From Alkalilimnicola ehrlichii (GTDB taxonomy: Bacteria > Pseudomonadota > Gammaproteobacteria > Nitrococcales > AK92), in the NCBI RefSeq assembly GCF_003399765.1, contig NZ_NFZV01000027.1, positions 1 to 58,335 of the forward strand: a DNA stretch of 58,335 bases, in the 5' to 3' direction. Shown here one piece after another: positions 35,687 through 44,402 of this stretch. How positions within the stretch are numbered: position 1 is the first letter of the stretch; the number at the start of each line of letters is the position of its first letter. A program made the position numbers and the translations under genes. The notes under the pieces were generated by a model. It did no database searches and was not told the DNA's origin. It worked only from the letters and a program-made list of their open reading frames with translations.

Positions 35687-37027
35687 TCAGCTCACCATGA
35701 GTCCGAGTGAGGATGCGGCGGCGGCGATACCGGCCTGCCGCAGCCAGCGCGGGGTGTCGGTTGGGCAGTCGTCTAGGCCCGGTTGTAGGCGCGAGAACGC
35801 GACGGCGGCGAGTAGGGTCGTCGTTCCGCCGAGCAGTACCTGTGCGGCAAGTAGGTAATCGGCCGTCGGCCCGACGATCTCCAGCAGGCCGAGCGCGGCG
35901 AACGGGAGCAATAAGAATATCCAGGCTTTGAAGGCGCTACCGGCCCACACTTGTTGCGGGCTGCGCTCCGGGTATTGATGACGCAGGCGGGCAACGCCGA
36001 TGATGGCGAGCTGCGCGGCGAAGGCCAGCGTGTAAGGGTAGATGAGTTCCGGCCGTGCCGTCTGAGCGGCGATCGTCAGCCATAGCAGTCCCGGTGCGGC
36101 GACGCTTAGCAGGGCTCGCAGCCCATGCACGCTCGCGCTGTTGGCTTCCGTGCGCGGCGACAGCCAGACGTAGCCGACGAACACGATCAACGGCGGTATC
36201 AGCCACGTCCAGCCGCCGATGGCCCAAATGAGATAGCCGATCAACGCCGCGGCCAGTGCGGTGCTGTCGTTTAGCGTGGTGCGGGTACGCCACCACCAGG
36301 TGAACCCCACCAGGGCCGCCGTCACCAGCAGTAGCAGCGCGAGATCCGTAGCGCCGGCCTCCCAGTAGGTTTGTAGGAGGAGATAGCTACCCAGCGGGAT
36401 GAATAAATTATCCATCCCGCGCCAGGCGGCGGCCTCCAGCAGCATGACGAGCAGGCCGATGACGACGGCGATGAGCAGCGTCTCCAGTCGCCCAAGTTCG
36501 CTGAACAGCAGTAAAGGGATGTGCACGCTGAGGAAGGCGACCATGAGAAAGGCGATGGAGCCTTCCACACTCTTCTCGCCCTCGCTGGTGCTGTAGCGGG
36601 CGCGGCCGTAGCGCACGCCGACGAGGGCGGCGACGGCATCCGCCAGCGTCAGCACCAAAAGCGGCACCACGTACAGCAGCGGTTCTTCCCCGGCGAGGAC
36701 GAAGAGACCGGCGACGGCGGCGGGAAAATACATCTCGCCCAACGAGTCGCGTGCTACGCCGTGCAGTACCGTACCTGGCCCTTGCCCGCGCCGGGCGAAG
36801 AGCTTGGCGGCAGCGAGGCCGGCGATGGCTAGCAGTCCGAGCAGCAGCACCGGCCAGGCGCTGTCGAATAGCCAGGGAAAGCTCAGGGTGATGCCGCCCG
36901 CGCCGACATGGAAAAGCTTGCGTAGCAACTCCGGGTGCGGATTGCGACGGCGCTGCCAGAGCCACAGCCCCAGGGCGAGGGCAGCCAGGGCGCCGAGAAC
37001 GGATGCGATAGCGAGCCAGGGATTCAT
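35687..37027 (-). CDS. Polyprenol (phytol/dolichol-type) kinase fused to a DUF92-like domain
   Basis: A 446-residue integral membrane protein. The N half (~1-230) resembles CTP-dependent dolichol/phytol kinases: LLRKLFHVGAGG, LADAVAALVGVRYG and GEKSVEGSIAF. The C half begins TTLNDSTALAAALIGYLIWAIGGW, which resembles DUF92, the family of plant VTE6 (phytyl-phosphate kinase). If both parts are active, one chain could turn a prenol into its mono- and then diphosphate, which a UbiA enzyme uses. The fusion reading is an inference from short motifs. It starts 16 bases after the BtaA-like stop. Confidence 0.78.
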   Translation of the reverse strand: MNPWLAIASVLGALAALALGLWLWQRRRNPHPELLRKLFHVGAGGITLSFPWLFDSAWPVLLLGLLAIAGLAAAKLFARRGQGPGTVLHGVARDSLGEMYFPAAVAGLFVLAGEEPLLYVVPLLVLTLADAVAALVGVRYGRARYSTSEGEKSVEGSIAFLMVAFLSVHIPLLLFSELGRLETLLIAVVIGLLVMLLEAAAWRGMDNLFIPLGSYLLLQTYWEAGATDLALLLLVTAALVGFTWWWRTRTTLNDSTALAAALIGYLIWAIGGWTWLIPPLIVFVGYVWLSPRTEANSASVHGLRALLSVAAPGLLWLTIAAQTARPELIYPYTLAFAAQLAIIGVARLRHQYPERSPQQVWAGSAFKAWIFLLLPFAALGLLEIVGPTADYLLAAQVLLGGTTTLLAAVAFSRLQPGLDDCPTDTPRWLRQAGIAAAASSLGLMVS

Positions 37028-37043
37028 GGTTGTTGTTCCTTGG

Positions 37044-38141
37044 TTACCGGAGCTCTTCGACTACGAAGCGGCTGTAGAAGAACGCCTTGTCCTGGGTATG
37101 CAGCCGGTCGGCAAGCTCTGTGAGCGGATGCAGCCTATCGGCCAGCGACTCGGGCCGGCAGCGAGGGGCGAGCATGTTCCAGTAGGCCAGCCGACCGCCC
37201 GGGCAGCCGGCTTCGTGCAGGCGGGTCAGGAGCTGTTCCTGGGCGTCCGAACTCATGTATTCGAAGATGTCGCTAAGGTTGCAGGCGTGCAGCGTGCCGG
37301 GTTCAAGCCGCGGCAGGTATTCCTCGACGGAGCATCGGTGCCATTCAAGGCGGTCCAGGTTGGTGCGGATGGCGTCGAAATTTTCCTGCCGTAGGGCGTA
37401 GGGCAGTGCGCTGCCATGCTCGCCGGTGAGGATCCAGTGTAGGTAAGGGTTTTCCGCCGGGTCGAGTGCCGTGAGGGCGTGCCGGGTGCGGGCGAGCAGC
37501 CGGTCGGCGACGCTACCCTCTACGTAGCGAAAGAAGGCCGGATCGCGCCCTAGCCGCCCCATCACGAAGCGGGAGAAGAACAGGCGGAATAACAGTCGCC
37601 AGCGCCAGCTATCCCACTGCTTGTCGTAGAACTGCTGGCGGGTGTGGCGATCGCCACCCGCCAGTAGCACTGCTACTCGGTCGCTGGAATGAACCAGCGG
37701 CAGGACCCGCTGCCGAAACAGGCGAAAGTAGCGCTCGAATTTGCCTGCGCTGCCGATGCCCTGGCGGATGGCGGCCCCTTGGGTGTCCCAGAATCGGCGG
37801 GTATCGGTTGTGAGGGCTGTCCGGCAACGGCGGTACAGCGCTGCCCGGTCGCGCCAGGGGCGCGAGCCCATGAGCCCCAGCAGCTCGTGGTGTTCCAGTT
37901 CTCGGTAGGCGGCGACGCGCAGTTCCAGGCAGGCAAGCTGCGCGGCGCTGAGATCCAACGCGACGACGCGTTCCGGGCCGCGGCTTAGCATGGCCAGGGC
38001 GTTATCGCCGGCAGAGGCGATGGACAGGCATTGCTGCCCAGGCTGGATGTCCAGTGCGGTCAGCAGGATATCGGCGTCCTCCCAGCACTGGGCGTAGCGG
38101 ACGGCTGAGAAATCGGCGTGTTGTCGGACTTCGCTGCGCAT
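37044..38141 (-). CDS. DUF3419/BtaA-like aminocarboxypropyl transferase
   Basis: A 365-residue protein of the DUF3419 family. YAQCWEDADILLTALDIQPGQQ is the family signature, SIASAGDNAL the SAM-binding loop, and CNLSDIFEYMS a further conserved stretch. BtaA moves the 3-amino-3-carboxypropyl group of SAM to diacylglycerol in betaine-lipid synthesis. No BtaB methyltransferase follows, so the acceptor or end product here probably differs. ATG 38141 overlaps the preceding dikinase stop by one base (TGATG), evidence for coupling. Confidence 0.83.
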   Translation of the reverse strand: MRSEVRQHADFSAVRYAQCWEDADILLTALDIQPGQQCLSIASAGDNALAMLSRGPERVVALDLSAAQLACLELRVAAYRELEHHELLGLMGSRPWRDRAALYRRCRTALTTDTRRFWDTQGAAIRQGIGSAGKFERYFRLFRQRVLPLVHSSDRVAVLLAGGDRHTRQQFYDKQWDSWRWRLLFRLFFSRFVMGRLGRDPAFFRYVEGSVADRLLARTRHALTALDPAENPYLHWILTGEHGSALPYALRQENFDAIRTNLDRLEWHRCSVEEYLPRLEPGTLHACNLSDIFEYMSSDAQEQLLTRLHEAGCPGGRLAYWNMLAPRCRPESLADRLHPLTELADRLHTQDKAFFYSRFVVEELR

Positions 38142-40791
38142 CAGGCGGCCTCCTCGGCGGTTGTGCCCAGGCGGCGGATGACGCCCCTGGCGCCGTCCAT
38201 CTCGATCCACTCGCCGTCGGTCAGTGCGTGGGTAATATCCGCTACCGCGACGATGGCGGGAATACCCAGTTCGCGGGAGACGATGGCAGCGTGGGAGAGC
38301 AGACTGCCGTGCTCGACCAGGATGCCGCTAGCGGCGGAGAGCAGCATGATCCAGCCCGGATCGGTGCGTTCGGCCACCAAGATCTCGCCTTCGCGGATGA
38401 CGGCATCGCGCGGCTCGCGTACCACCCGAACTCGGCCGCGGACTACGCCTGGGCAGCAGGCCAGGCCCTTGAGGTCGCCTTTTATCGCGGCGGCGGGCGT
38501 CTCTCTGCGGTAGTCCTGGCCGTGTGCTACTAAACCGCGGGTTTCGAAGCGATCGGCCGGTGCCGGCAGCGTGCGGTAGCTTTCGAATTCGCGCCGCCGG
38601 ATGGCGATCAAACCTTTGAGGTCCGTGCAGGTGGCGGTGCCGTCGGTGTAGCGCAGCGCCTCTTCCAGTTCCAGGTAAAAGATGTCCTGCGGTGTCTCCA
38701 GCAAGCCGTTGGCGTGTAAGCGGCGCCCCAGTTCGATAAAAATGCGGCGCACGCGGCCGAAGACACGGGTGCGTTCGAAGCGTAGGTTTTCGCGGCCGAC
38801 CACGCGGGCGCGGGTGTGTCGCAGCACCCAGCGGAACGCCCAGCGTCGCAGTGGATGCCCCTTTAGGGCCTCGTCGACGCGCTGCTCCGCGGCCGTGCGG
38901 ATTGTCAGTGCGACGTTCTCCAAACCCTGGCCGTCGGCACGTTGCGCTAACTGCCCGACCGCACGCAGCAACGGCAGCGGATCGTCGCGCAGGGTGGGGC
39001 TTTCCAGTTTCAGTTCGTCGAGGCAACGGTCGCCGAAGAGGTCGAGATAGCCTTGGTAGGTCGAGGTGAACGCCGTATGTTGGGTGATCGCTTGGCGTAT
39101 CTGCGGCAGCGAACCCTCGGCTAAGGTCTGTGGCAGCGCCGGCGCTTGCCGGGCCAGCTCCGCCAGCACCCGAAGCCAACGGGCCGGTTCGGTGCTGATC
39201 ATGCCGCCTTCGCCGACCAGCAGGTCGTTGTGCAGGCTGTCGTTGTCGTCGTGACACCAACGGCTGCTGAGGCGGCGCAGGGTGCCGTAGAAAATCATGG
39301 CGAAGAAGTCGTTGACCAGCGGCGCGTCCCAACGCTCCAGCAGCTCCGCTTCCAGCGCGTGGTAATGGCGCACCAGTTCGTCCGGGCGCATCTGCTCCAG
39401 CGGTACGGTCGGCGGTGTCAACGCGCGCTCCAGCCGTTGCTGAAAGTGTCGGGTTTGGGCAGGCAGGCGTAGCCAGCTGCTGACGATGCCGCCGAGGCTG
39501 CGGGTCAAATAGAGGCTGTCGACGAGACGGTCTCTGAACCGGGGCGGCTTGTGCTCGGCCAGTAGGGCCGGCGGTAGGCTCTCGCGCACGCCCATCATCT
39601 GTTCCATAAAGCCGCGATTGACGGTGAAGCCAGGTAGCAGGGCCAGCACCCGGTACCAGTTCAGCAAATTATAGTAAACCCGACCGCGGATTAACCCCAG
39701 CATACGGCGGAAAGTGGTGCGATTGGCCTCGATCCGGTGTTGCGGTACCCGCATTAAGCGGCAGAACTGCCGGTATACGGCTTCATAGGCGCCGCGCGCA
39801 AAGGAAAAGGTGAGCGGTGTCGTAATGCCGCTGTAGCTCTCGGCGATGTTGCTGTTATCCCAGATATTAAGTTCGCCGTCAGGGTCGGGCAGGTGAGCGA
39901 GAGTGGTGATGGGGCGGGATTGCAGCAGGTACAGCCGGCCGTCCTCAAAGGCCCATTCGATGTCTTGCGGACAGCCGAAGTGCCGCTCGCAGGTGCGGGC
40001 CAGTGCGGCAACCTCGCGTACCTGCGCGTCCGTTAGTGCCGGCTGGTTGGCGAGGGTTGCAGGGAGGTGCTCCGGTGCGACGCCTTCCCCCGCTGCGGGC
40101 GCCATACGATACGCAACCGGTTGATCGGCCACAGTCGTTTCGGTGATTCGGCCGGTGCGGTCGACGCGGAAGGTATCCGCATCGATGTCGCCGGACACTA
40201 AGCCGGTACCCAGGCCGTAAACGGCGGCAATGACCGCACTGCCGCGCGCGCCGGAAACGGCGTCGGCGCTGAAGGCAACGCCCGCGGTGTCGGCGTCTAC
40301 CATACGCTGGACGAGTACCGCCGGCGTCGCGGTGCGACCGGTAGGCCCCGTTCGTGGCGGTAAGCAAGCGTGCGTTCGCCGAAGGCGGAGCGCCATACGC
40401 GGGCGATTCGGTCGGCGGCGTCTTCCGGAGCGACGAACAGGTAGCTGTCTAGCTGGCCGGCGAAAGAATGTTGCGCGCCGTCTTCGTCGACCGCCGAGGA
40501 GCGTACCGCAACCCGCTCGCCATAGGGGCAGAGCCGGGTCAGGGCTGCCATCAGTTCCAATTGCAGCTCGGCGGCGGGTTCGAGCGCGTTGACGGCGTCG
40601 GCAATCGCTTTTGGGTTGCCGTCGGCCAAGAGGGCTCGCTGCGCGTCGCTCAGGCTTGCCAATAGAGCCTCGGGCGTGACCGCAAACCACGCAGGGATGG
40701 GTAAGCTGCCGTGCAGGGATTGTAGTGCAAACGCCTTGCCGCCGAGTTCTGCGAGCGGGGCGGCGTCGGTCGGAAACCGGAGGTAGTTCAT
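38141..40791 (-). CDS. Dikinase-type phosphotransferase (PEP synthase/rifampicin phosphotransferase-like), one frameshift
   Basis: A ~883-residue enzyme when joined at GGCCCC (40344-40349, plus strand; one base missing, restored ERGPPTGRTATPAVLVQRM). The N third is the ATP-grasp domain (ELGGKAFALQSL, VRSSAVDEDG, FGCPQDIEWAFEDG, LLQSRPIT). The middle begins NIAESYSGITTPLTFSF. The C terminus is the swivelling His domain (HGSLLSHAAIVSRELGIPAIV). The order ATP-substrate-His is that of rifampicin phosphotransferases; PEP synthases instead have His in the middle and a PEP barrel at the end. It likely phosphorylates a small molecule or prenol with ATP, giving AMP and phosphate. The start overlaps the UbiA stop (ATGA). 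Confidence 0.8.
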
Positions 40792-41724
40792 GCCTGGATC
40801 TCCCATTGCAGGGCGCCGAAGAGCAGGGCCGAATAGACGGCCAGCGTCCAGAGCGCGGAAAGGGGTTCGAGCCAACGGGCGTTGCGGGCGGCGCTGGATG
40901 TAGCGCCCCGCCGCCCAGCCGGCGAGCAGTAGCAGGCTGCCTAGAGCGACGGCCGTGGCTCCAGCAGAGTTGAACGGAGCGGCCGCCGCGGTGGCGAGCA
41001 TGGCGGTTGTCGTCATTGCCGCCAGCCATACCAGTGCGCCGCGCCGCCGGCCCCAGACGACCGAATAGGTGTCCACGCCCGGCTCTTCGTCTGCCGGCGC
41101 GCGAAGCTTGCGGCCGACTTCGAGTACGACGCCGTTGGTAAGACTCATCAGCAGAAACATGCCGAGCCAGGCAGATGGATGTTCCGTTGCGGCTAGCCAA
41201 TCGAAGGCGGTGGCGTACAGCAGGATCAGAGGCATGATGAGCATGTGCGAGCACAAGTAGGCGAACGGGCGCGCCTTCAGCCATTCGGCAACGAAGAATT
41301 CCTTACTCATCAGTCCCAAGTAGGCCCATGCGAGCAACAGCGGGAGCAGCAGCAGCGGGGTAATCCAAAGTGCCAGCACGACTTGCGTTGCAGCGGCGAT
41401 CGCGCCCAGCCTCGCTAACCCTTGTAGGCTGACCAGGCCGCGCGGTACGGCTCGGTAGGGGCGATAGCGGCAGTCGTCGGCGTAGTCCTTGAACTCGTCG
41501 GCGATGCGCAGGCAGAGAAAGAACAATAAGGTGCCGATGATTGTCGCCAGCAGCGGTGCCAAGGCAGGCAGCCCTGGTTCCCCGCGCAGAGCGGCGGAGT
41601 AGCTCAGCGCCGTTAGGCTGACCAGCGCAATCAGCGGCAGGTGGGCGTGCAGTGGGAAACGCTCGCGCTGATACTGCCACCAGCGGCCGAGCAGGGTTGT
41701 CGAATCAGCTGTCTTTGCGGTCAC
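40788..41724 (-). CDS. UbiA-family prenyltransferase, one frameshift
   Basis: A ~311-residue, nine-helix membrane enzyme. The first Asp-rich site is RIADEFKDYADDCRYRPYRA (DExKDxxxD) followed by VPRGLVS. A second site region is around ADEEPGVDTYSVVWG. It transfers a prenyl group from a diphosphate to an acceptor. After AAGRYIQ the reading frame shifts near 40890-40910; the other frame gives the expected last helix (LEPLSALWTLAVYSALLFGA) and a stop at 40788. This break looks like one extra base, unlike the other errors in the window. The start lies 20 bases inside the HMG-CoA reductase end, so coupling is tight. Confidence 0.83.
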
Positions 41725-42979
41725 GGGCGAGTACCTTGTGCGCGCGGGAGAAGTGGCCGGCGCAGAGGGCGCCGATGATGGAGAGTTCGCCGCCGAGGGT
41801 GAGTCCGGCGGCTACTTCGGCTAAAGCGCGTGCCTTGCCGGGGCCTTTGAGGCCAAGGATGCTGAGGCAGGCTGCTTGGCTAGGCAGGCCGGTGCCGCCG
41901 CCGACGCTGCCTACGATCAAATTGGGTAGGGTAACGGCGGCGTAGAGGCCGTCGTCGGTCAGCTCGAAGCGAGTGACGCCGACAGCGGATTCGGCCACGC
42001 AGGCGGCATCTTGACCGCAGGCGATGTAGAGGGCCGCCAGGCCGTTGGCGTAGTGGCCGTGCACGCCGATGGTGCCGCTCATTACCCCGCCCAGAGCGGA
42101 CATGCGCCAGTAGTCCACCATCGACTCCGGCGTGGTGTGCAAGCGTTTTTCTACCAATTCGCGGGGGAGGTGTATTTCGGCCGTCGCTTTACGGCCGCGC
42201 ACCCCGAGAAACGACTGCGCGCTGGCCTTCTTATCGCCGGACAGGTTGGCCTCGATGAAGTGGTACTGCGGTTTGACCGGCGCATGCGCGAGGATGTGCG
42301 CGCAAATTGCCTCGGTGGCGATGGTGACCATGTTTTGGCCGGCCGCATCGCCGGTGGCGAATTCGAAGTGCAGATAGACGTGATTGCCTTCCACGGTGAG
42401 GCGCAGGTTTTTGAGTTTGCCGTGGCGGGTAGTGCTTTCCCCAACTTGTCTGAGTTCGTTCAGCGACGACACGGCCCAGGCTGCGAATTCTCCGGCCTCG
42501 CGAAGGTTGGCAAAGGCGAAGCCAGGCGCGCGGCTGACGCCTTCGTCGAGTAGCATCGCCGCGCAGCCGCCGGCTTCGGTGATGAGCTGCGCGCCACGGT
42601 TGTAGGAGGCGACCAGGGCAGCCTCCGTGGTGGCTAAGGGAAGGAAGTAATCGCCCTGCGCGAACAGACCGTTGACGCGTAGCGGTCCGGCAATGCCTAC
42701 CGGTACTTTTACGGTGCCGATGAAGTTTTCGATGTTGGCCCGATAGGCCTCCATGTCGGCGCGAGTTTGCGTATCCAGCAGTTGTTCCCGCACCTTGGCG
42801 TCGCCGCCTACGGCTTGCCAGCGCCGTTCGACCAGTGCCGGTTTGCAGCGCGGGCTTAACGGCAGGCGCGCTTTGGCAGGATGGCGGCGGTTTTCTAGGC
42901 GGTCGTAGAGCTGCTCGATGGGGTAGATGTCGAGTAGCTGCGACAGGTAGTCGTTCAGCTGATAGTGATCGGTAGCCAT
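41705..42979 (-). CDS. Class I (biosynthetic-type) HMG-CoA reductase
   Basis: A 424-residue soluble reductase with class I signatures: ENFIGTVKVPVGIAGPL, LATTEAALVASYNRGA (catalytic Glu), SGDKKASAQSFLGVRGR (catalytic Lys and Asp region), GSVGGGTGLPSQ, and GHFSRAHKVLAR (catalytic His). Class I enzymes use NADPH to make mevalonate. Most gammaproteobacteria lack the mevalonate route, so this gene is unusual, and no other mevalonate gene is visible. It is the first gene of the seven-gene operon. The ATG at 42979 has a weak AAGAG site; the frame upstream to 43177 lacks similarity. Confidence 0.88.
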   Translation of the reverse strand: MATDHYQLNDYLSQLLDIYPIEQLYDRLENRRHPAKARLPLSPRCKPALVERRWQAVGGDAKVREQLLDTQTRADMEAYRANIENFIGTVKVPVGIAGPLRVNGLFAQGDYFLPLATTEAALVASYNRGAQLITEAGGCAAMLLDEGVSRAPGFAFANLREAGEFAAWAVSSLNELRQVGESTTRHGKLKNLRLTVEGNHVYLHFEFATGDAAGQNMVTIATEAICAHILAHAPVKPQYHFIEANLSGDKKASAQSFLGVRGRKATAEIHLPRELVEKRLHTTPESMVDYWRMSALGGVMSGTIGVHGHYANGLAALYIACGQDAACVAESAVGVTRFELTDDGLYAAVTLPNLIVGSVGGGTGLPSQAACLSILGLKGPGKARALAEVAAGLTLGGELSIIGALCAGHFSRAHKVLARDRKDS

Positions 42980-43182
42980 GTGCGCTTGTCTCTTATTCTT
43001 GGGGCGCTGCCGCGCGCGGACTTCTTTGGTCCCGCAGCGGGTAGAGCGAAGGTTGTTGCTATGCCTGCAGCAAGGGAGCGGGATTGGGTTGCTGGGGGCT
43101 GTGGCCAGCGTATGAAGCGCAGCCAACCGGGGGCGGCGAGAGCGTGGCAATGCGAACGATTTTGGCGCTGAAATCAATCATT

Positions 43183-43217
43183 GAATGCCTCTGGCGTGTT
43201 CGGTGGTGGAGGCATTC
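43183..43217. promoter_or_regulatory. Inverted repeat upstream of the seven-gene operon
   Basis: GAATGCCTC (43183-43191) and GAGGCATTC (43209-43217) are perfect 9-base arms with a 17-base spacer, ~205 bases upstream of the HMG-CoA reductase start. It may be a regulator site or a folded leader element. Confidence 0.45.
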
Positions 43218-43254
43218 TTGTTGGGAATCGAGTATGAGGCAATACGAAAATTAT

Positions 43255-43275
43255 AGGTATCGTTATTTGATACCT
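43255..43275. promoter_or_regulatory. Second inverted repeat upstream of the seven-gene operon
   Basis: AGGTATC and GATACCT are perfect 7-base arms around GTTATTT, in an AT-rich setting with CTTTGGGG after. It could be an operator over the operon promoter. Confidence 0.4.
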
Positions 43276-43574
43276 TTGGGGATGTTAGGCGCAACTTACC
43301 GTTGGCTAAAAGGCATCGTGTACGGAGTGGCGGAACAGAGCTTCGGAGGTGAGCGGCGAGCTTACGCACCATTGCGATGATTGTTTCGGCGACGGTCTGG
43401 TCGGTTGGGCTGTTGGCGATGTCGCGGACAAAGGACTATCTTTCTTGAGGTATCCGGCATTACGCTCTCGGTAATCTCGGTCGGCTATTAGGAGCCCTTT
43501 TTTGTCTCGACCTCGCTATGCTTTAGGCAATCCCCAGCATTAGCGGAAGCAATCCGCCCCAGTCAGGAGGACCT

Positions 43575-44105
43575 ATGCGCGGAATTCTCTTAATTGTTTT
43601 GCTTTTTGCCTGGACTGCCGCTCAGGCCGAGACCTGTCCGGAAATACTGCAACATGAAATGCGGGCGCTGAATACGGATGAAGTCGTAGATTTGTGCGAG
43701 CGCTATCAAGGTAAGCCCTTGCTGATAGTGAATACCGCGAGCCGCTGTGGCTTTACCTCGCAGTTCGAAGATCTTGAGGCGCTGCATCGGCAGTATGCAG
43801 ACAAGGGCTTGGCCGTACTTGGCTTTCCATCTAACGATTTTCGTCAGGAGGCCTCTGAGGAGGGAGTGACCGCCGAGGTTTGCTATATCAATTACGGCGT
43901 GACCTTCGATATGTATGCGCCGATCAGTGTCCGCGGAAAAAGCGCTCATCCGTTGTTCGCAAGCCTTGCCAGCGAGCAGAGGGCGCCGGCGTGGAACTTC
44001 TTTAAATATCTTGTCTCCCGTGAGGGCGAGGTGGTGGCGGCGTTCTCCAGCCGGACGAAGCCCTCTGATCCCCGACTCATCGAAGTGCTGGAAAGCCTTT
44101 TGTAA
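43575..44105 (+). CDS. Exported glutathione-peroxidase-family protein
   Basis: A 176-residue GPx-fold protein with a signal peptide (GILLIVLLFAWTAAQAE). The catalytic Cys is in NTASRCGFTSQ, the Gln/Trp partner regions are GFPSNDF and PAWNFFKYLV, and the usual second Cys region is altered (EVCYINYGVTF). It should reduce peroxides in the periplasm, probably using thioredoxin-like or glutathione donors. RBS AGGAGG lies 5 bases before the ATG, a strong signal. It stands alone. Confidence 0.87.
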   Translation: MRGILLIVLLFAWTAAQAETCPEILQHEMRALNTDEVVDLCERYQGKPLLIVNTASRCGFTSQFEDLEALHRQYADKGLAVLGFPSNDFRQEASEEGVTAEVCYINYGVTFDMYAPISVRGKSAHPLFASLASEQRAPAWNFFKYLVSREGEVVAAFSSRTKPSDPRLIEVLESLL

Positions 44106-44402
44106 CGTAGGTGTGTATTGGCGGGGGCTATTTTTATCGCAGCACGGTAGCACCGGGCTAGGGGTTGGCTCAGGATTAATCGACGCACTTCTGTTCGGTC
44201 GCGATAGGCGCTATCGCAGGGTCGCCCGCCCAGCGGAAGCTCGTAGTGTCATCCTGCGTCTTTGGTTTTTTATGTAAAGCAATCGATTGTGGATAGCTGC
44301 TCGGTCTGCTGAACCGGTAATGAGAAAGGCGATCCGCCCTAGCCGTTCGGTTAGGTTGAAAGTGAGATTTGATGTGTTGTCATTAAATTAGGTCTTACGC
44401 TT

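Larger units (their letters stand above)
42980..43574. other. Regulatory region between lipid-like operon and glutathione peroxidase
   Basis: About 595 bases with no convincing gene. It holds two perfect inverted repeats (43183-43217 and 43255-43275, listed separately) and a locally AT-rich stretch near 43240-43275, the best place for the operon promoter reading left. A GTTAGGC near 43275-43290 matches an attC R' box but has no partner. Confidence 0.45.

Noticed and set aside
38141-41284. A single 1047-codon frame as one giant protein
   Set aside because: The first ~310 codons read the UbiA gene and dikinase N terminus in the wrong frame; true starts are 41724 and 40791, with frameshifts between.
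43275-43295. Additional attC site (GTTAGGC) upstream of the HMG-CoA reductase gene
   Set aside because: Only the R' box is present; no R'' or paired arms within 150 bases, so a chance match is likelier.
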